A stretch of 64,000 bases of DNA. Source: Acrocarpospora corrugata. GTDB lineage: Bacteria; Actinomycetota; Actinomycetes; Streptosporangiales; Streptosporangiaceae. Shown here piece after piece: positions 50,303 through 59,585 of the stretch. The notes beneath the pieces are model-generated. The model saw only the letters and a program-made list of their open reading frames with translations, was not told the origin of the DNA and ran no database searches. The position numbers and the translations under genes were made by a program. Each line of letters begins with the position of its first letter. Positions within the stretch are counted from its first letter, which is position 1. The stretch spans positions 19,793 through 83,792 of the forward strand of contig NZ_BLAD01000073.1 in the NCBI RefSeq assembly GCF_009687845.1. Reading direction: 5' to 3'.

Positions 50303-51973
50303 TCACCCTGACCAGGCGGTCCAGCCGAGGTAGCCGAGCAGTGTCCCTGCCCCCAAGGACAGGATGATCGTGACGGTGAAGATGAGGCGGCGGGCCACCG
50401 TGTAGCTGATGGGGGGCCGGTCAGAGGGGCGGGTCCCGGGCCGCCAGGGGTGCTGCGGGCGCATGGGTTTGGGCGCGCCCGTGGCCGGGCGCAGGCCGAT
50501 CAGCCAGGTGAGCAGGGCCAGGATGCCGGCGGGGTCGGGCGGGAGTCCGGAGAGGAAGTACCGGACTTTCGCCCCGGAGGCGGTCAGAGCGCGGGTGAGG
50601 TTGCCCATCCCCATGGTGGCCAGCCAGCTCGCCGGGTCGGCCGCCGCGCCCTCGCCGTTGGTGGTCTGCCGGAGCAGGTCGGCTTTGCTGACCACGACCG
50701 CGATCCGGCGCTGCCGCCCGCCGTCCGCGCGTCCGGCCAGTTCGTTGCGGACCCGGTGGACTGTGTCGGCCGGGTCCTCCCGCGCCAGGGCCAGGCCGTT
50801 GGCGGCCAGGAGGTTCCGGTCGGCGCTGACCAGGCTGTCCTGGACGGCGGGCAACGCGAACGGATCAACCAGGATGAGCAGCGCTTCGCCGTGTGCGAGG
50901 TAACTCATCGCCTCCACCGCGCTCGCACCCGTGTAATGCTCACCGGACGGATCGAACAGATACAGGATGCGGCTGCCCTCACGCGGCAGCGTCACGTCGA
51001 GCATGACCGCCTTCGGCAGCTGCGTCCCCGTCTTGATCATGTTCCCGGTGGCGAGCTGCCGTTTGAGCTGGTGGAAGGTGAGCTCGTCGCCCTCGTCGAC
51101 GAACTCGGTCCTGACCCCGGGCCCGCTGGTCAGCAGCGCGTCCACCGCCAGCGCCATGAAGGTGGTCTTCCCGGCGTCGGGCCCGCCGACGAACGGCACC
51201 GGCTCCACCCGGACCCGGCCGATCCGGCCCGGCAGCAGCCGGTCGCATTCAGGGCAGTGCGCCTGCAAGCGATGGCGGCCGAGCATGATCGTCGTAGGCA
51301 GCCTGGCGCCGCACCGGCAGGCGTGCCGGACCGCGCCGTTCAGGTTCGGGGTGAGCGCGCGATGCCGCTCGCCGCAGGCCGGGCAGGCGTACACCGGCAG
51401 GGTGATCTTCGCGTAGCAGCCCGGGTACGGGCACGCCTGCAGGATCCGCCGGACCAGCGTGAACACCTGCTCCACGGCGCGCAGCACGGTGACGCAGGCC
51501 AGCCAGGCCAGCATGCCGGCCACGACCGTCAGCGCGTACACGCCGATGATCAGCAGGCCGAGGGCGGCCAGCGGGGGTGCGGCGAGCAGCACGCCGGCGC
51601 AGACGGCCAGCCAGATCGGGAACAGGAAGAAGCCCTGCACGTCGCCGATGAGGGCGCGGGTGGCGGCGCGGATCGCGTCGGCGGCGGTGGCGGCGATCTG
51701 GGGGAGCGCGGTACGGGTGATCGTCCACCAGTCCCGCCAGACCTGGGTGACCAGGTAGTGGCGGTAGGCGGGATCCCGGTCCTGGCGTGGCGGCTCGACG
51801 GGGGACCAGCCGTCGGCCAGGTCCGGCAGGAGCACCCGGCCGGCCTGACGGAAGTAGACGCCGACCGCGGCCAGGATGGTGGCGACCAGGGTGAGCGCGA
51901 ACACGACGGGGAAGGCGAAGACGAACCCGAGCCACATCGCGACGATCCACACCACGACCGCGAAGAACCACAT
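50303..51973 (-). CDS. Membrane-anchored zinc-ribbon P-loop GTPase of a conflict operon
   Basis: A 556-residue protein. Two N-terminal helices (about 1-45) and further hydrophobic segments near 115-165 anchor it. A multi-Cys zinc-ribbon region follows (CPYPGC, CPACG, CRCG, CPEC, about 180-250). The P-loop NTPase domain has Walker A GGPDAGKTTF with Lys269, a G3-like LYLFDPSGEHY and G4-like VVVSKADLL, matching TRAFAC-type double-GTPases. A last membrane helix lies near the C-terminus. It is the last gene of the six-gene operon, 19 bp behind GAP1. In related predicted systems such GTPases act with GAP1 as the switch module. Confidence 0.85.
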   Translation of the reverse strand: MWFFAVVVWIVAMWLGFVFAFPVVFALTLVATILAAVGVYFRQAGRVLLPDLADGWSPVEPPRQDRDPAYRHYLVTQVWRDWWTITRTALPQIAATAADAIRAATRALIGDVQGFFLFPIWLAVCAGVLLAAPPLAALGLLIIGVYALTVVAGMLAWLACVTVLRAVEQVFTLVRRILQACPYPGCYAKITLPVYACPACGERHRALTPNLNGAVRHACRCGARLPTTIMLGRHRLQAHCPECDRLLPGRIGRVRVEPVPFVGGPDAGKTTFMALAVDALLTSGPGVRTEFVDEGDELTFHQLKRQLATGNMIKTGTQLPKAVMLDVTLPREGSRILYLFDPSGEHYTGASAVEAMSYLAHGEALLILVDPFALPAVQDSLVSADRNLLAANGLALAREDPADTVHRVRNELAGRADGGRQRRIAVVVSKADLLRQTTNGEGAAADPASWLATMGMGNLTRALTASGAKVRYFLSGLPPDPAGILALLTWLIGLRPATGAPKPMRPQHPWRPGTRPSDRPPISYTVARRLIFTVTIILSLGAGTLLGYLGWTAWSG

Positions 51974-51992
51974 CAGCGGCTGCCCGCGGGCA

Positions 51993-54347
51993 TCAGCCGT
52001 CGCCCCGGCCGAAGATGCGGCGGCGTTTCTGGCCGGTCAGCTCGCGCAGCCCGGCGGCGAGTTCGGCGTCCCGCTTGAAGTGGGCTTCGACCGAGCCGAA
52101 CATCGACCAGTTGCTGACCTGGGAGCGGGCCCACTCGTCCAGCCGGGGGACGATCACCCCGGCCATCCGGAGCCGGATCGCGATCTCCAGCAGGGCGATC
52201 TGCTGGTCGCGGTTGCGGTTGGCGGTGAGCCAGGCGTTGACCAGCCAGCGGCGCGCCGGTTCCGTCACGGATTTGACCACGGTGGTGCGGAACCGGGGGT
52301 CCTTTCCGGCGAGGGCTTTGGCGGCGGTGGTCCGGGTCATCGGCATCAGGTCGGGGTGGCCCTCCCGGGTGAGCTCGGTCAGGGCGTCGATCGCGCGGGC
52401 CGCCTCGACCGGGGTGGGCGCCTCGGCGAGGCGGGCGGCGATCAGGGTGGCCTCGGCGTCGTCGGCGGGGTAGCCGGACAGGCCGTCCCGGACCTTCTCG
52501 GCGAGTTTCATCACCTCGGGGCCCTTCAGGCCGCCGGTCAGGAAGGCGCGGGCCGGGAGTTCGCTGAGCTGGGGGGAGGCGTCCATCTCCGGGCCGAGCG
52601 CCTCGATCAGGGTGGCGCATTCGGCCGCGGTGGGCTGGGCCTGCCAGAGGGCTTTGAGGGTGTCCTCGCGGTCGGCGGTGAAGCCGAGGAGTTCGATGGT
52701 GGCGGTCACCCGGTCGCGGCGTCCGGCGGCGACCTCGCGGCGCAGGACGAGGGCGCCGGTCTGGGGGGCGGGCGTCCAGTCGCGGTCCGCGAGCTGGGCG
52801 CTGACCTCGGGGGTGAGGAGGCGGTCGCGTAACTCGGGGGAGGTGTTCTCCAATCCGGTGATAAATCCGGCTATGAGGGTTTCGCGCCAGTCGGAGGGGG
52901 TTCGTTCGATGGCCTGGGCCAGGTCGGCGGCGTCGGAGCGGATCACGGTGGTGGCGGCGCGTTCTACGGTTTCGGGGGCCAGGCGCAGGCCGTACACGTC
53001 GGCGACCCGGAGCACCGCGACCACCAGCAGCGGAGTGTGGGCCTCGCGGAGGGCGGTGTCGGCCGCCGTCGTCAGTGCCGTCAGGTACGGCGCCCGCATC
53101 AGTCGTGCGGGGATCGGCAATTCGGGGTCGCGCATGGCCAGCGCCGCGCAGCGGGCCGCGCACGGGTCGGCGGCCTCGGGCGGGCCGTGTTCGGCGATGG
53201 CGGCGGCGAGCGGCCGGTCGAGCAGGCCCGCCCGCCGCCCGAGCGGCCGCCAGGCCCAGTCGGGCAGCCCGTTCTCGACCAGCGTGATGATGGCGGCCTG
53301 CTCCTCCGACCCCACCGTGCTGTCCCCCCGGCAGAGCGCGATCAGCGCCGCCGCCGTCTCCGGCTCCGCGTCGCCCAGCTCGCCGAGCGCGTCCAGCCCG
53401 TCCAGGTCGGTACGGCGCCAGAACCCGACGGCGGTCGCGGCGAACCGCCCAGTACGCACCGGGGCAGGGGGTTCGTCCAGCCGGATCACACTGGCGTCGA
53501 TGTCGGAGGGGATCCACACATCCGGCGTGGTCCCGACGATCGTCTGCCGGGCCGCGGCCGGGTCGGCGCTGTAGGTCGCGAACGACAGCCTGGCCGCCGC
53601 CGCCCACGGCAGCGAGAACGAGATCACCGCGATCCACCGGACCACGTCCTCGACGTCCTCGGCGACCAGCACCAGCCGCCCGTGCCCCCGGGTGAGAACG
53701 CGCCGTACGGCCTCCAGCAGTTCGGCGAGGCGTTCGTAGGAGTCGGGACCGCCGGCCGACAGCCATCCGCTGAGCGCCTCCGGTTCGACGGCCGAGCCCG
53801 GCGTGAGCTCGGTCAGCTCGTCGAGCTCCCCGGTGGCGGGACGGTCGGACCAGAACGGCGCGTTCCAGAACTCGATCGGCCGGGAACCGGTCAGGTCGCC
53901 GTCCCGCAGGACCAGCGCGTGCCCGAGGAAGTTCCCATAACGTCCGGAGTAGTCCCGCCCCAGGTAGACACACCGCGACAGCAGCCCAGGGTCATACGTC
54001 AGCGAAACCGGAAATGTCGCGAGCTGGGTGGGGGTGGGGGCCAGCGGGGCGCTGGGGGGTGGGCGGTAGGTCATGTGCGGAGCGGCACGATCATGCAGCC
54101 AGGCGCGGTCAGGCGGGGCATGGTCAGGGGCGGCACGATCATGCGGCCAGGCGCGGTCGGGCAGGGCGTGGTCAGGGGCGGCACGATCATGCGGCAGGGC
54201 GCGATCGTGCAGGACAGGGTCATCCGACCGATCCTGCGACGGCCGGTCGTGAAGGTCCGGCTGGTCGTGGGTCTCCGCGACGAACTGGAATCCCGACCTG
54301 CCGGTCGGGCCGGCCTCGGCCGATGTGTAGTGGAGCTGCCAGGCCAT
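51993..54347 (-). CDS. GTPase-associated protein 1 (GAP1-like), with internal 16-residue repeats
   Basis: A 784-residue soluble protein. The start WQLHYTSAEAGPTGRSGFQFVAET is the hallmark of the GAP1 N-terminal type 2 domain. Residues about 28-90 are an inserted run of HDRAAPDHALPDRAWP-type repeats, after which the domain resumes (YRPPPSAPLAPTPTQLATFPVSLTY). Middle and C-terminal GAP1 regions follow, largely alpha-helical and HEAT-like. GAP1 proteins are predicted regulators of the linked GTPases. The ATG lies 4 bp after the upstream GTPase stop, so the genes are tightly coupled. The repeat insert is unusual. Confidence 0.85.
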   Translation of the reverse strand: MAWQLHYTSAEAGPTGRSGFQFVAETHDQPDLHDRPSQDRSDDPVLHDRALPHDRAAPDHALPDRAWPHDRAAPDHAPPDRAWLHDRAAPHMTYRPPPSAPLAPTPTQLATFPVSLTYDPGLLSRCVYLGRDYSGRYGNFLGHALVLRDGDLTGSRPIEFWNAPFWSDRPATGELDELTELTPGSAVEPEALSGWLSAGGPDSYERLAELLEAVRRVLTRGHGRLVLVAEDVEDVVRWIAVISFSLPWAAAARLSFATYSADPAAARQTIVGTTPDVWIPSDIDASVIRLDEPPAPVRTGRFAATAVGFWRRTDLDGLDALGELGDAEPETAAALIALCRGDSTVGSEEQAAIITLVENGLPDWAWRPLGRRAGLLDRPLAAAIAEHGPPEAADPCAARCAALAMRDPELPIPARLMRAPYLTALTTAADTALREAHTPLLVVAVLRVADVYGLRLAPETVERAATTVIRSDAADLAQAIERTPSDWRETLIAGFITGLENTSPELRDRLLTPEVSAQLADRDWTPAPQTGALVLRREVAAGRRDRVTATIELLGFTADREDTLKALWQAQPTAAECATLIEALGPEMDASPQLSELPARAFLTGGLKGPEVMKLAEKVRDGLSGYPADDAEATLIAARLAEAPTPVEAARAIDALTELTREGHPDLMPMTRTTAAKALAGKDPRFRTTVVKSVTEPARRWLVNAWLTANRNRDQQIALLEIAIRLRMAGVIVPRLDEWARSQVSNWSMFGSVEAHFKRDAELAAGLRELTGQKRRRIFGRGDG
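54083..54220. repeat. 48-bp tandem repeat inside the GAP1 gene
   Basis: The motif CGGCACGATCATGC recurs at 54083, 54131 and 54179, exactly 48 bp apart, with the unit well conserved between copies. The period is a multiple of three, so copy-number change keeps the frame. Each unit encodes 16 residues. Confidence 0.9.
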
Positions 54348-54351
54348 GCGA

Positions 54352-55512
54352 CTACCCCCGGACTCCGTCGAGCATCTTGAACCGGTAGAGCAACCACAGC
54401 AGCGGATCCTCGACCCGGTAGGGCCGGATTCCGCCCGCGCCGACCGACTCGACCTCCGGGACCGCGCCCAGCGCGGAGAGGCCGAACAGCGCGTGGTCGG
54501 TGTAGTTCTGCCGCAGGTACCGTCCGACCACCCCGGCCTGCCACTGCTCCAGCAGGGCCAGCACCTGCTCGTGCACGGCCTCCCTGTCGTCCAGATCGAG
54601 CGCCCCGGACGGGGTCCTGGCCCGGTGCAGGGCGGACTGCCTGGCCAGCGACGGCTGCAACGCGTCGATCTTGCTCAGCGCGACGGCCACCGGCACCGGC
54701 AGCGGCCCGCCGGACTGCCGCATCAGCTCGGTGACCCGGGTGATCACGTTCAGCGGGTCGCTGTCCGGGTCGTCGTCCAGGCCGCCGCTGCGCGCCAGCG
54801 CGGTCCCGTTCAGCGCGGCCCGCGCGCCCGGCAGCTCCAGCGGATCCACCAGGAAGATGACCGCGTCGGCCGCCCGCAGGTAGCGCAGGTGCAGTTCGCT
54901 GACGTCGCGGCTGCGCAGGTCCTCGCCGGCCGTGTCGAACAGGACCAGGGTGAGCGACTCGGCGCGGGTCCGCAGCCGCCCCCGGATCGTCCGGGTGAGC
55001 AGGTAGACGAGCGGGTCCCGGTTGAGGTCGGTGACCGCGGACTGGGTGGCGCGGAGCAGCCGGTGCTCGCCGTACAGGGGGCGGGCGAACTCCTGGCGGT
55101 AGCGTTCGATGGTGCGGTCGTCGCACGGGGTCAGCGAGGCGTCCAGTTCGGCGCCGACCCGGTTCATCAGCTCGTGCAGCAGGACCGCGATGTAGGTGCT
55201 CTTGCCGGACCCCTTCGCCCCCACCAGCGCCACGATCTTGCCGGGGTTGGCGCAGTACTCGGCCGCCAGCCTGCTGTGACATTCCGGGCAGGCCCGGCGG
55301 CTGGTCTCCCGCGCGCACCCCGGGCAGCTGGCCCGCCGCCCCGGCCGCCGCACCGCGAACACCGGCGGCAGCGAGGGGGGAGTCCCGCCGCGATGCCGCC
55401 CCAGCACCTCGTCCGCCCGCGCCTCGCACCCTCCCCTGCCACCGGAACACCGGAAGGCGATGCGGTTCTCCGCGACGCGCGCGAAGCAGTACGGGCATGT
55501 GATCAAGGTCAC
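54352..55512 (-). CDS. Zinc-ribbon P-loop GTPase of a conflict operon
   Basis: A 386-residue soluble protein. Two N-terminal zinc ribbons are visible (CPYC with C22 and C29; CPGC with CPEC, residues 6-78). The P-loop NTPase has Walker A GAKGSGKST at 98-106, G3-like LVLFDTAGED and G4-like ALSKIDAL. This fits the TRAFAC-type double-GTPase class found with GAP1. The GTG at 55512 overlaps the stop of the fibronectin-III gene (GTGA); a TTG two codons later is an alternative. It probably forms a switch with the second GTPase and GAP1. Confidence 0.86.
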   Translation of the reverse strand: MTLITCPYCFARVAENRIAFRCSGGRGGCEARADEVLGRHRGGTPPSLPPVFAVRRPGRRASCPGCARETSRRACPECHSRLAAEYCANPGKIVALVGAKGSGKSTYIAVLLHELMNRVGAELDASLTPCDDRTIERYRQEFARPLYGEHRLLRATQSAVTDLNRDPLVYLLTRTIRGRLRTRAESLTLVLFDTAGEDLRSRDVSELHLRYLRAADAVIFLVDPLELPGARAALNGTALARSGGLDDDPDSDPLNVITRVTELMRQSGGPLPVPVAVALSKIDALQPSLARQSALHRARTPSGALDLDDREAVHEQVLALLEQWQAGVVGRYLRQNYTDHALFGLSALGAVPEVESVGAGGIRPYRVEDPLLWLLYRFKMLDGVRG

Positions 55513-57989
55513 CCCATCTTCATGCGACGGACCGGTGGATCGAGCAGCGCGACGTCCCCTTCGGCGAAACACCGCAGCCAGTACGGCTTCGCCTGCCGGG
55601 GCGCGGGCAACACCAGCCGGGCCGGCGTGCTGACCCCGGCCCACTCCCCGAGCACCCGCCCGTCCACGCCGGTGAGCGGCTGGATGAGCCCCGGTTTGAG
55701 CACCAGCACCAGCCGCGCCACGGTGACCGGCCGGTCGGCGGTCACCTCGACGACCAGGACCCGCTTCCACGGCGGCCCCTCGGTGACCAGGTCATACCGG
55801 ACCGGTACGGCGGCGGGCAGGTCGACGCGGACGGCCGGGCCGTGCGCCCGCTCGCCCCGCAGCAGCGCACTGGGCACGACCTGGATGGACACCGGCTCGT
55901 CCTCGGGCGCGTCCAGCCGGATCCCGCCCTGCGCGCGATAGGCGGCGGCGCTCACCAGCAGCCGCTCCGACGCCCACACGACCTCGACCTCCGGCACGTC
56001 GACCGGCCAGTCCAGCCCGACCAGCACGGTCCCGCCGCGCCGCTCGGCGGTGACCGAGGTGGGGGCGGTGAGGTTGACGTGCTCCCGGTACGCGCCGACG
56101 GTGGCCAGCTCCCCGGCGATCGTGAGCGCCAGCACGACGCCGGTCTCCGGCCTGATCAGATGCCCTTCGGCGACGGGGGTCGTGGCCAGCACCCTGCCGG
56201 TGCCGTGCAGGTCGGCCAGCGGGAGCGTCGTCCCGTACGGCCACGGCGGAGCGCCCTTCAACAGCCGCAGCTCCACGATGCCCGCGGCGGGTTCCGCGCA
56301 GGCGACCAGGAGCCGGCCGTGCGGCGCGGGGCCGATGGTCAGTTCGGCGACCGGTTCCGGGCGGGCGTGCGGGGTGGCCGTGCGATGCAGGCCGGGTGTG
56401 CTCGCGCCGGCTCCGTCGGGCGTCGGGTAGACGGCGTAGACGAGGTAGTGGTGGCCGACGCCGTTGCGTACCGCGCGGTCGCGGAAGCCGGAGCCGTCCA
56501 CCGTCACCGGCTGGCCGTCGCGGAGCACCACGACGCCGATCGCCTCGGGCGGGGTGCGCCAGCGGCCGGTCACGACGGCGTCCCCGGCGGTGACGACCAG
56601 GTCGCGGGGCTCGGGCCGTACCACGACGGGCGGGGCCGTGACCGGGGCGGTGGTGGCCTCGCCGCGGTGGGCGACCACCGCGTAGCGGAGGGGCACGTTG
56701 ACGGGGGGCGTGCCGTCGACGATCCGGCCGGTGCCCGGATCGGTCCTGAGCGGGACGCCGTCGCGCAGGATCCGGTAGGCGATCTCGCCCGCCCGGGACG
56801 GGGACGGCTGCCAGGTCACCGTGACCGTGTCGTCGCGGGCTTCGGCGTGCACGTCGCGGGCGGGGTGGGGGGCCAGGCGGGCCAGCAGGTCGGCCGCCCC
56901 CGGCAGGTCGGGCACCCGGCGCAGCGCGTCGGCCAGCAGGATCCACGCCTCGTCGGGATCGGTGGAGGTCAGCGCCTGGTCGCGGAGGCGGACGGCCGCC
57001 GCCAGCCGGGCCGCGATCTCGCCGCCCAGCTCGGTGCTCTCCGGCAGGGTCGCGGCCAGGTCGGCGGCGGCCTGGATCTCGCCCGCGTCCACCAGCTCCC
57101 GCAGCCGTGCCCGCGGCCCGCTCGTCCCGCCGCTCTCCTGCCGGACCGCGAACACCAGCCGCCGCGCGTCCCCGGCGTCGAGCCCGAGCTCCTCGACCGT
57201 GTACCGCAGCAGCGTCTCGTCACCGGGATGCTCCCGCGCCCGCTCCCGCACCCGCGCCACCAGGTCATACCGGAGCAGCGCGCCCGGATCGGCCACGCCG
57301 CGCAACGCGGCCAGCACCGTGTCCGCCGAGATCGTCCACGACCCCCGGGTACGGCGCTGCCAGTCGGCCTCCACCTCCTGAATCCGCGCGACGATATCCC
57401 CCGCCGGGGCAAATATCAGGAACTGTTCCTCGCCGAGGACGAATTCCGCCAGATGCCGCTTCCGCAGCGTGTCCAACGCCTCCCGGACCCGGGCGTAACC
57501 CGGATAAGGCGCAATGTCGGGAAGCTGATCCGGTTTCCTGAGTTCGATGCCGAGTTCGGCCGCGAGCGCGTCGGCCCGGTCCACCCCGGAAGAACGGGCG
57601 ATACTCGCCGCCAGCCCCGGCGCCAGCAGCCGCAGCGGCCCCGCCGCGTCGTCCAGCCGCCGGCGCAACTCGGTGACCCGCCGCCGATCCCGCTCCCCGG
57701 CCTGCCGCAACGCCGCCAGCAGCGGCCCGGTGTCCCCGTTCGCGGCCGCCTCGAAGATCGGGGCATAACCGGCGTGATCCGACTCCAGCCGGTCAACGAG
57801 CTTGCGGAACTTCAGCAACTGCCGCTGGCGACGCCAGCACTGCCGTACCTGCCTGACGGTCTCGGCCACCTCCGCCGGGGTCATGTCCTGCCGGAGCTGG
57901 TAGCGCAATCGCAGGTCCTCGGGAGGCGCGCCGGCCTGCCGCGCCGGGTCGAGCACCTCCCGCAGATACCGCCGCTCGTCGAAGGGCAT
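55509..57989 (-). CDS. Large conflict-operon protein with fibronectin-III-like domain
   Basis: An 826-residue soluble protein. The N-terminal 380 residues are Arg-rich and helical, with coiled-coil-like stretches (RQCWRRQRQLLKFRKLVDRLES; AAAVRLRDQALTSTDPDEAW). A fibronectin type III-like module begins near 385 (TVTVTWQPSPSRAGEIAYRILRDGVPL) and a second related beta-sandwich near 475 (VVTAGDAVVTGRWRTPPEAIGVVVLRDGQPV). The last 250 residues are beta-rich. It lies between the Hsp70 gene (3 bp) and the GTPase gene (overlapping). It probably acts as scaffold or recognition subunit, by position only. Confidence 0.75.
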   Translation of the reverse strand: MPFDERRYLREVLDPARQAGAPPEDLRLRYQLRQDMTPAEVAETVRQVRQCWRRQRQLLKFRKLVDRLESDHAGYAPIFEAAANGDTGPLLAALRQAGERDRRRVTELRRRLDDAAGPLRLLAPGLAASIARSSGVDRADALAAELGIELRKPDQLPDIAPYPGYARVREALDTLRKRHLAEFVLGEEQFLIFAPAGDIVARIQEVEADWQRRTRGSWTISADTVLAALRGVADPGALLRYDLVARVRERAREHPGDETLLRYTVEELGLDAGDARRLVFAVRQESGGTSGPRARLRELVDAGEIQAAADLAATLPESTELGGEIAARLAAAVRLRDQALTSTDPDEAWILLADALRRVPDLPGAADLLARLAPHPARDVHAEARDDTVTVTWQPSPSRAGEIAYRILRDGVPLRTDPGTGRIVDGTPPVNVPLRYAVVAHRGEATTAPVTAPPVVVRPEPRDLVVTAGDAVVTGRWRTPPEAIGVVVLRDGQPVTVDGSGFRDRAVRNGVGHHYLVYAVYPTPDGAGASTPGLHRTATPHARPEPVAELTIGPAPHGRLLVACAEPAAGIVELRLLKGAPPWPYGTTLPLADLHGTGRVLATTPVAEGHLIRPETGVVLALTIAGELATVGAYREHVNLTAPTSVTAERRGGTVLVGLDWPVDVPEVEVVWASERLLVSAAAYRAQGGIRLDAPEDEPVSIQVVPSALLRGERAHGPAVRVDLPAAVPVRYDLVTEGPPWKRVLVVEVTADRPVTVARLVLVLKPGLIQPLTGVDGRVLGEWAGVSTPARLVLPAPRQAKPYWLRCFAEGDVALLDPPVRRMKMG

Positions 57990-57992
57990 CGC

Positions 57993-59585
57993 TCAGCTCA
58001 CCTGGACGCGGGACAGCGCCGCCCGCGACTCCGCCACTTCCTCCTCGGACATGCCGCCGATCTGCACGCTCAGCTCCAGCCGCTCCCCGGTCTCGTTCTC
58101 CTTGGCGGTGACATGCAGCAGACCTGAGGCGTCCAGCGAGAAGGTGACCTCGATCGGGTACCCGGCCGGTTTGCCGGGCGGGATCCGCAGATCCCCTTCG
58201 GCGATCTTGTTGTTGTCCTCGATGACGTCCGAGGCGACCGCGCCCGCCTGCTCCATCACCTCGATGGCGACCCGGGTCTGGAAGTCGTCCAGGGTGGCGA
58301 AGCCCTCGGTGACGTCGGCGGGCAGCGCGTCGTTGGCGTTGACCAGATGGGCCACGTACTCGCGGCGGGTGTTGCTGGCGGTCGCCTTGATGCCGAACGC
58401 GCGGGAAGCGACCGTCCGGATGGTCCGCCCGGCGATCTCCTGCCGCTGCCCGTCGGACAGGCCCGCGCGGGCCGCCATCTCCTCGGCCCTGGACTGGTCG
58501 GTACGGTCGCCGGAGCTGAGCAGCCGCCGGTAGGTCTCCTCGAACGCGTACAGGGCCGCGCCCTTCGCCACCGCCAGGTCGGGGTCCTGCAGCCGCGGCG
58601 TCACGCCGAGCTCCTTGGTGAGCGCCTCGGTCACCGCGGGCATCTTGGCCGAGCCGCCGACCAGCACCAGATGGTCGAAACCGTCCACGCCCTTGCCGCG
58701 GGCCGTGTTCAGCGTCTTGCGGGTGATCTCGATCGTCCGGTCCAGCAGGTCCCGGGTGAGCGCCTCGAACTCCTCCCTGCCGATCTCCACCTTGGCCACC
58801 CGGCCCTCGTGCATGACCCGGAGCACGTGCCTGGTCCGGGTGCTGAGGGTCTTCTTCAGCTCCTCGGCGTCGCGGCGCAGCTGCTGCTCGGTCTGCTTGT
58901 CGTCGAGCGGGTCCGGCACGTCCGGATGCTCCTGGCGGAACCGCTCGGCCAGGTGCTCCACCAGGCGGTCGTCCCAGTCCGCGCCGCCCAGCTCGTGGTC
59001 GCCGTCGGTGCAGACCACCTCGATGTCGCCGCCGCTGAGCGCGATCACGGTGGTGTCGAAGGTGCCGCCGCCCAGGTCGTACACGAGGATGCGGGCGTCC
59101 TGGCCCGGGTTGAGCACGCCGTAGGTGATCGCGGCGGCGATCGGCTCGGAGATGATGTCGATCACGTTGAGACCGGCGATCCGCCCCGCCTTGCGGGTCG
59201 CGTCCCGCTCCGCCGCCCCGAAGTACGCCGGGACCGTGATCACCACGTCGTCGACCGTGACCCCGGTCGCCGTCTTCGCGTCCGCGGCCAGCTTGCGCAG
59301 CACGAACGCGGAGATCTCCTCCGGCGTGTACGGCCGGCCGTGCATGGTCCTGGTGACCTCGTGGCCCATGTCACGCTTGATCCGGCTCACCACCAGATCG
59401 GGCTCGATGACCGCGCTGTCCTTGGCGGTCTGGCCGACCACCACGTTCTCGGGGGTCTCGAAGAAGACGACCGAGGGGGTGGTGTCGGTGTCCTCCTGGT
59501 TGCGGTGCACCGTCGGGCGGCTCACGTCGTCCACGCTGGCGATGCAGGAGTAGGTGGTGCCGAGGTCGATCCCGTGCACAGCCAT
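57993..59585 (-). CDS. Hsp70 family chaperone, lid-less
   Basis: A 530-residue Hsp70. The nucleotide-binding domain (about 1-385) has IDLGTTYSC, VVITVPAYFGAAERDATRKAG, YDLGGGTFDTTVIAL and the adenosine motif VLVGGSAKMPAV. The substrate-binding beta domain follows and ends in LELSVQIGG plus a 20-residue helix. The C-terminal helical lid and tail of house-keeping DnaK (610-640 residues) are missing. It is coupled to the GrpE gene (TGATG overlap) and belongs to the GTPase operon, so it is a dedicated copy rather than the main DnaK. ATG 59585 is preferred over a TTG one codon earlier. Confidence 0.92.
   Translation of the reverse strand: MAVHGIDLGTTYSCIASVDDVSRPTVHRNQEDTDTTPSVVFFETPENVVVGQTAKDSAVIEPDLVVSRIKRDMGHEVTRTMHGRPYTPEEISAFVLRKLAADAKTATGVTVDDVVITVPAYFGAAERDATRKAGRIAGLNVIDIISEPIAAAITYGVLNPGQDARILVYDLGGGTFDTTVIALSGGDIEVVCTDGDHELGGADWDDRLVEHLAERFRQEHPDVPDPLDDKQTEQQLRRDAEELKKTLSTRTRHVLRVMHEGRVAKVEIGREEFEALTRDLLDRTIEITRKTLNTARGKGVDGFDHLVLVGGSAKMPAVTEALTKELGVTPRLQDPDLAVAKGAALYAFEETYRRLLSSGDRTDQSRAEEMAARAGLSDGQRQEIAGRTIRTVASRAFGIKATASNTRREYVAHLVNANDALPADVTEGFATLDDFQTRVAIEVMEQAGAVASDVIEDNNKIAEGDLRIPPGKPAGYPIEVTFSLDASGLLHVTAKENETGERLELSVQIGGMSEEEVAESRAALSRVQVS

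Noticed and set aside
54083..54220. CRISPR array
   Set aside because: The 48-bp units are directly adjacent with no unique spacers and lie in frame inside a coding sequence.
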